DNA of 5,854 nucleotides. Origin: Candidatus Magasanikbacteria bacterium CG1_02_32_51 (GTDB taxonomy: Bacteria > Patescibacteriota > Patescibacteriia > Magasanikbacterales > UBA922). The notes beneath the pieces are model-generated. The model had not been told where the DNA came from. It made no database searches and worked only from the letters and a program-made list of their open reading frames with translations. Positions 4,983 to 5,854 of this stretch are shown in pieces (position 1 is the first letter of the stretch; the number at the start of each line of letters is the position of its first letter). The stretch lies in NCBI GenBank assembly GCA_001871435.1, contig MNVC01000028.1, positions 1 to 5,854 of the forward strand. Direction: 5' to 3'. The translations under genes were made by a program, and so were the position numbers.

Positions 4983-5349
4983 TTAGGATTCATTTTCTTT
5001 GTCGTTTGTCAACGTGTATTCTTTATATTCTCTTGAATTTAAAATTTCTTGTAGATCATTATTGCTTATATTTCCTTCTTTAACCATTCTATCTAGTATC
5101 ATTAATACTTTTTTTCTTCTTCTAGACGATCAACATAATCCATTTTTTCTTCACCATATTGTTGCCACATCAAATCACTGGCTGCTTGATATAGCGCCTT
5201 GTTTGCTCCAGTTTCAGGATCTAACCTATTAAATCAGCTTCTTGTCTTTGAAAATTTTTGCTAATTTGTTATTGCTGTCAGTATTACTGATGGCATCAAA
5301 AGTATGGTTAACCCACAAGACTTGAGACAAATTGAGCAAAAATTTTCAT
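4983..5349 (-). pseudogene. Multiply frameshifted gene, unknown function
   Basis: Protein-like sequence appears in successive minus-strand frames. After ATG 5349 (MKIF) the frame breaks and continues as LNLSQVLWVNHTFDAISNTD, then LAKIF. It shifts to QEADLIG, shifts again to DPETGANKALYQAASDLMWQ and MDYVDRLEEEKK, and finally becomes VLMILDRMVKEGNISNNDLQ, ending at TAA 4983-4985. The last break is at a run of seven A (5109-5115). Together the pieces suggest an original product of roughly 115-120 aa, charged and helical, with no membrane segment or signal peptide. I do not recognise the family. The last 39 codons could instead be a separate small gene: its ATG (5102) overlaps the preceding stop as TAATG. 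The gene lies between the long hairpin at 5414-5497 and the ATPase promoter. Confidence 0.55.
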
Positions 5350-5413
5350 ATATTTTTTGTTAATTGATTAGCTTTTGTTATAGAGTATAAACTAAAATTC
5401 AATGTCACTTAAT

Positions 5414-5497
5414 GTACGCCGATATGCGATGTTTGCGTAGCAAATATGGGTGGAACGACGAGGAACGAGGAGTGTAACCGCATATCGGCTGTTGTAC
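5414..5497. repeat. Long-stem noncoding element with G/A-rich loop
   Basis: GCCGATATGCG (5418-5428) and CGCATATCGGC (5479-5489) form a perfect 11-bp stem. GTAC (5414-5417) pairs with GTAC (5494-5497) after a TGTT bulge. The 50-base loop holds a small hairpin, TTTGC-GTA-GCAAA (5432-5444), then GGGTGGAA (5448-5455) and repeated GGAACGA units. The right arm is part of the repeat shared with 3203-3238. It could be an attC-like site with a degenerate core box (GTTGTAC), a MITE or REP-type repeat, or a structured RNA. Confidence 0.7.
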
Positions 5498-5511
5498 GAT
5501 GTAAATTTTTT
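5476..5511 (+). repeat. Copy 2 of the 36-base dispersed repeat
   Basis: It aligns without gaps with 3203-3238 (27 of 36). The first ten bases, AACCGCATAT, are identical, and TGTT is kept at the same spacing. Where copy 1 reads GTTAGGC, copy 2 reads GTTGTAC. The two copies are 2,273 bases apart in the same orientation. Confidence 0.65.
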
Positions 5512-5678
5512 GTCTTTTTTTATATTTTCCCGTGTCGCCGTCTCATTATTAATAATCGCGAACAAAATTTTTTCGTTTTGGATTTTGGGCAGAGGGGTTA
5601 GTCAGTTATACTGCAATCAATGATATAATACCTGGCAAAAGCTGTACATTCATCATCACCCCTTGGGAAATAAACCCC
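5512..5678. other. Intergenic stretch without a recognisable gene
   Basis: After a T-rich run comes the perfect palindrome ATTATTAATAAT (5545-5556), then unstructured AT-rich DNA. A TATAAT string at 5624-5629 on the plus strand has no matching -35 box and no gene behind it, so I do not call a promoter. I see no RNA gene. Confidence 0.4.
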
Positions 5679-5854
5679 CTAAGAAAGTAAATGATGTATA
5701 GCTTTGGCCATCACTTTTTTAAACAAAGACCAATAAACTGGTTAGGCTTTCCCAGAAAGGAAACGCTTCAATATCAAACGAGAATGTCTTTCAAATTGGT
5801 GGTTGCCATTTAATTCATCTAAGAAATAATTGTATGGTGCAATCAATTGGCATT
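5679..5854 (-). pseudogene. C-terminal remnant of a gene entering from the right edge
   Basis: One minus-strand frame is open from the edge, reading CQLIAPYNYFLDELNGNHQF and then ERHSRLILKRFLSGKA, to TAA at 5742-5744. The same frame then continues in protein-like fashion, PVYWSLFKKVMAKAIHHLLS, to TAG at 5679-5681, so the first TAA may be a nonsense mutation. Alternatively the gene simply ends at 5742. The basic, aromatic-rich tail would suit a transposase or other nucleic-acid enzyme, but I cannot identify it from about 56 residues. Confidence 0.4.

Noticed and set aside
4999..5232. Plus-strand open frame of 77 codons
   Set aside because: It is antisense to the frameshifted gene; the minus-strand fragments, such as DPETGANKALYQAASDLMWQ, are clearly more protein-like.
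3083..5511. CRISPR array or tRNA in the repeat-rich region
   Set aside because: There are only two diverged copies of the shared block, no regular spacers, and no cloverleaf or TΨC-like arm in any hairpin.
5600..5630. Plus-strand promoter with TATAAT at 5624-5629
   Set aside because: No -35 box lies at the right distance and no plus-strand gene follows.

Overview
This is an AT-rich bacterial window with one confident transporter gene, a two-gene envelope operon, an intact AAA ATPase, an IS30-type transposase end, and two long stretches of decayed or structured DNA. No taxonomic marker is present. The low GC, lack of Shine-Dalgarno sites, small envelope proteins and DUF4143-type ATPase would suit a candidate-phylum (Patescibacteria-like) genome, but that is a weak inference. 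All intact genes read in the standard code and end in TAA or TAG.

Layout. (1) 1-220, minus strand: the 5' end of an IS30-family transposase and its outer end, with a GC-rich hairpin and a nested inverted repeat. (2) 294-1109, plus strand: a metal (zinc/manganese-type) ABC transporter permease, without its ATPase or binding-protein partners in view, starting about 70 bases from the IS end. (3) 1297-1320: a strong bidirectional intrinsic terminator between convergent genes. (4) 2551-1340, minus strand: a two-gene operon of a two-TM membrane protein followed, 18 bases on, by a lipoprotein. (5) 3054-2667, minus strand: a broken small gene with two competing readings, one rich in CxxC motifs and interrupted only by TGA. 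(6) 3083-3351: about 270 bases of structured noncoding DNA, including an attC-like pair of core boxes and a stem-loop. (7) 4830-3358, minus strand: an intact AAA_14/DUF4143-type ATPase behind a near-consensus promoter overlaid by repeats and a palindrome. (8) 5349-4983, minus strand: a multiply frameshifted gene. (9) 5414-5497: a long-stem hairpin sharing a 36-base block (27/36 identical, ungapped) with region 6. (10) 5854-5679, minus strand: the C-terminal remnant of a gene entering from the right edge.

How it fits together. The left part looks like ordinary chromosome disturbed by an IS30 insertion next to a transporter operon. The right half looks like accessory DNA: the ATPase and a dead gene lie between two related noncoding elements in the same orientation, about 2.27 kb apart. 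This resembles a cassette or small mobile unit. The ATPase carries its own winged-helix region, and its promoter carries operator-like repeats, so self-regulation is plausible. A third copy of the same 11-base motif lies upstream of the membrane-protein operon.
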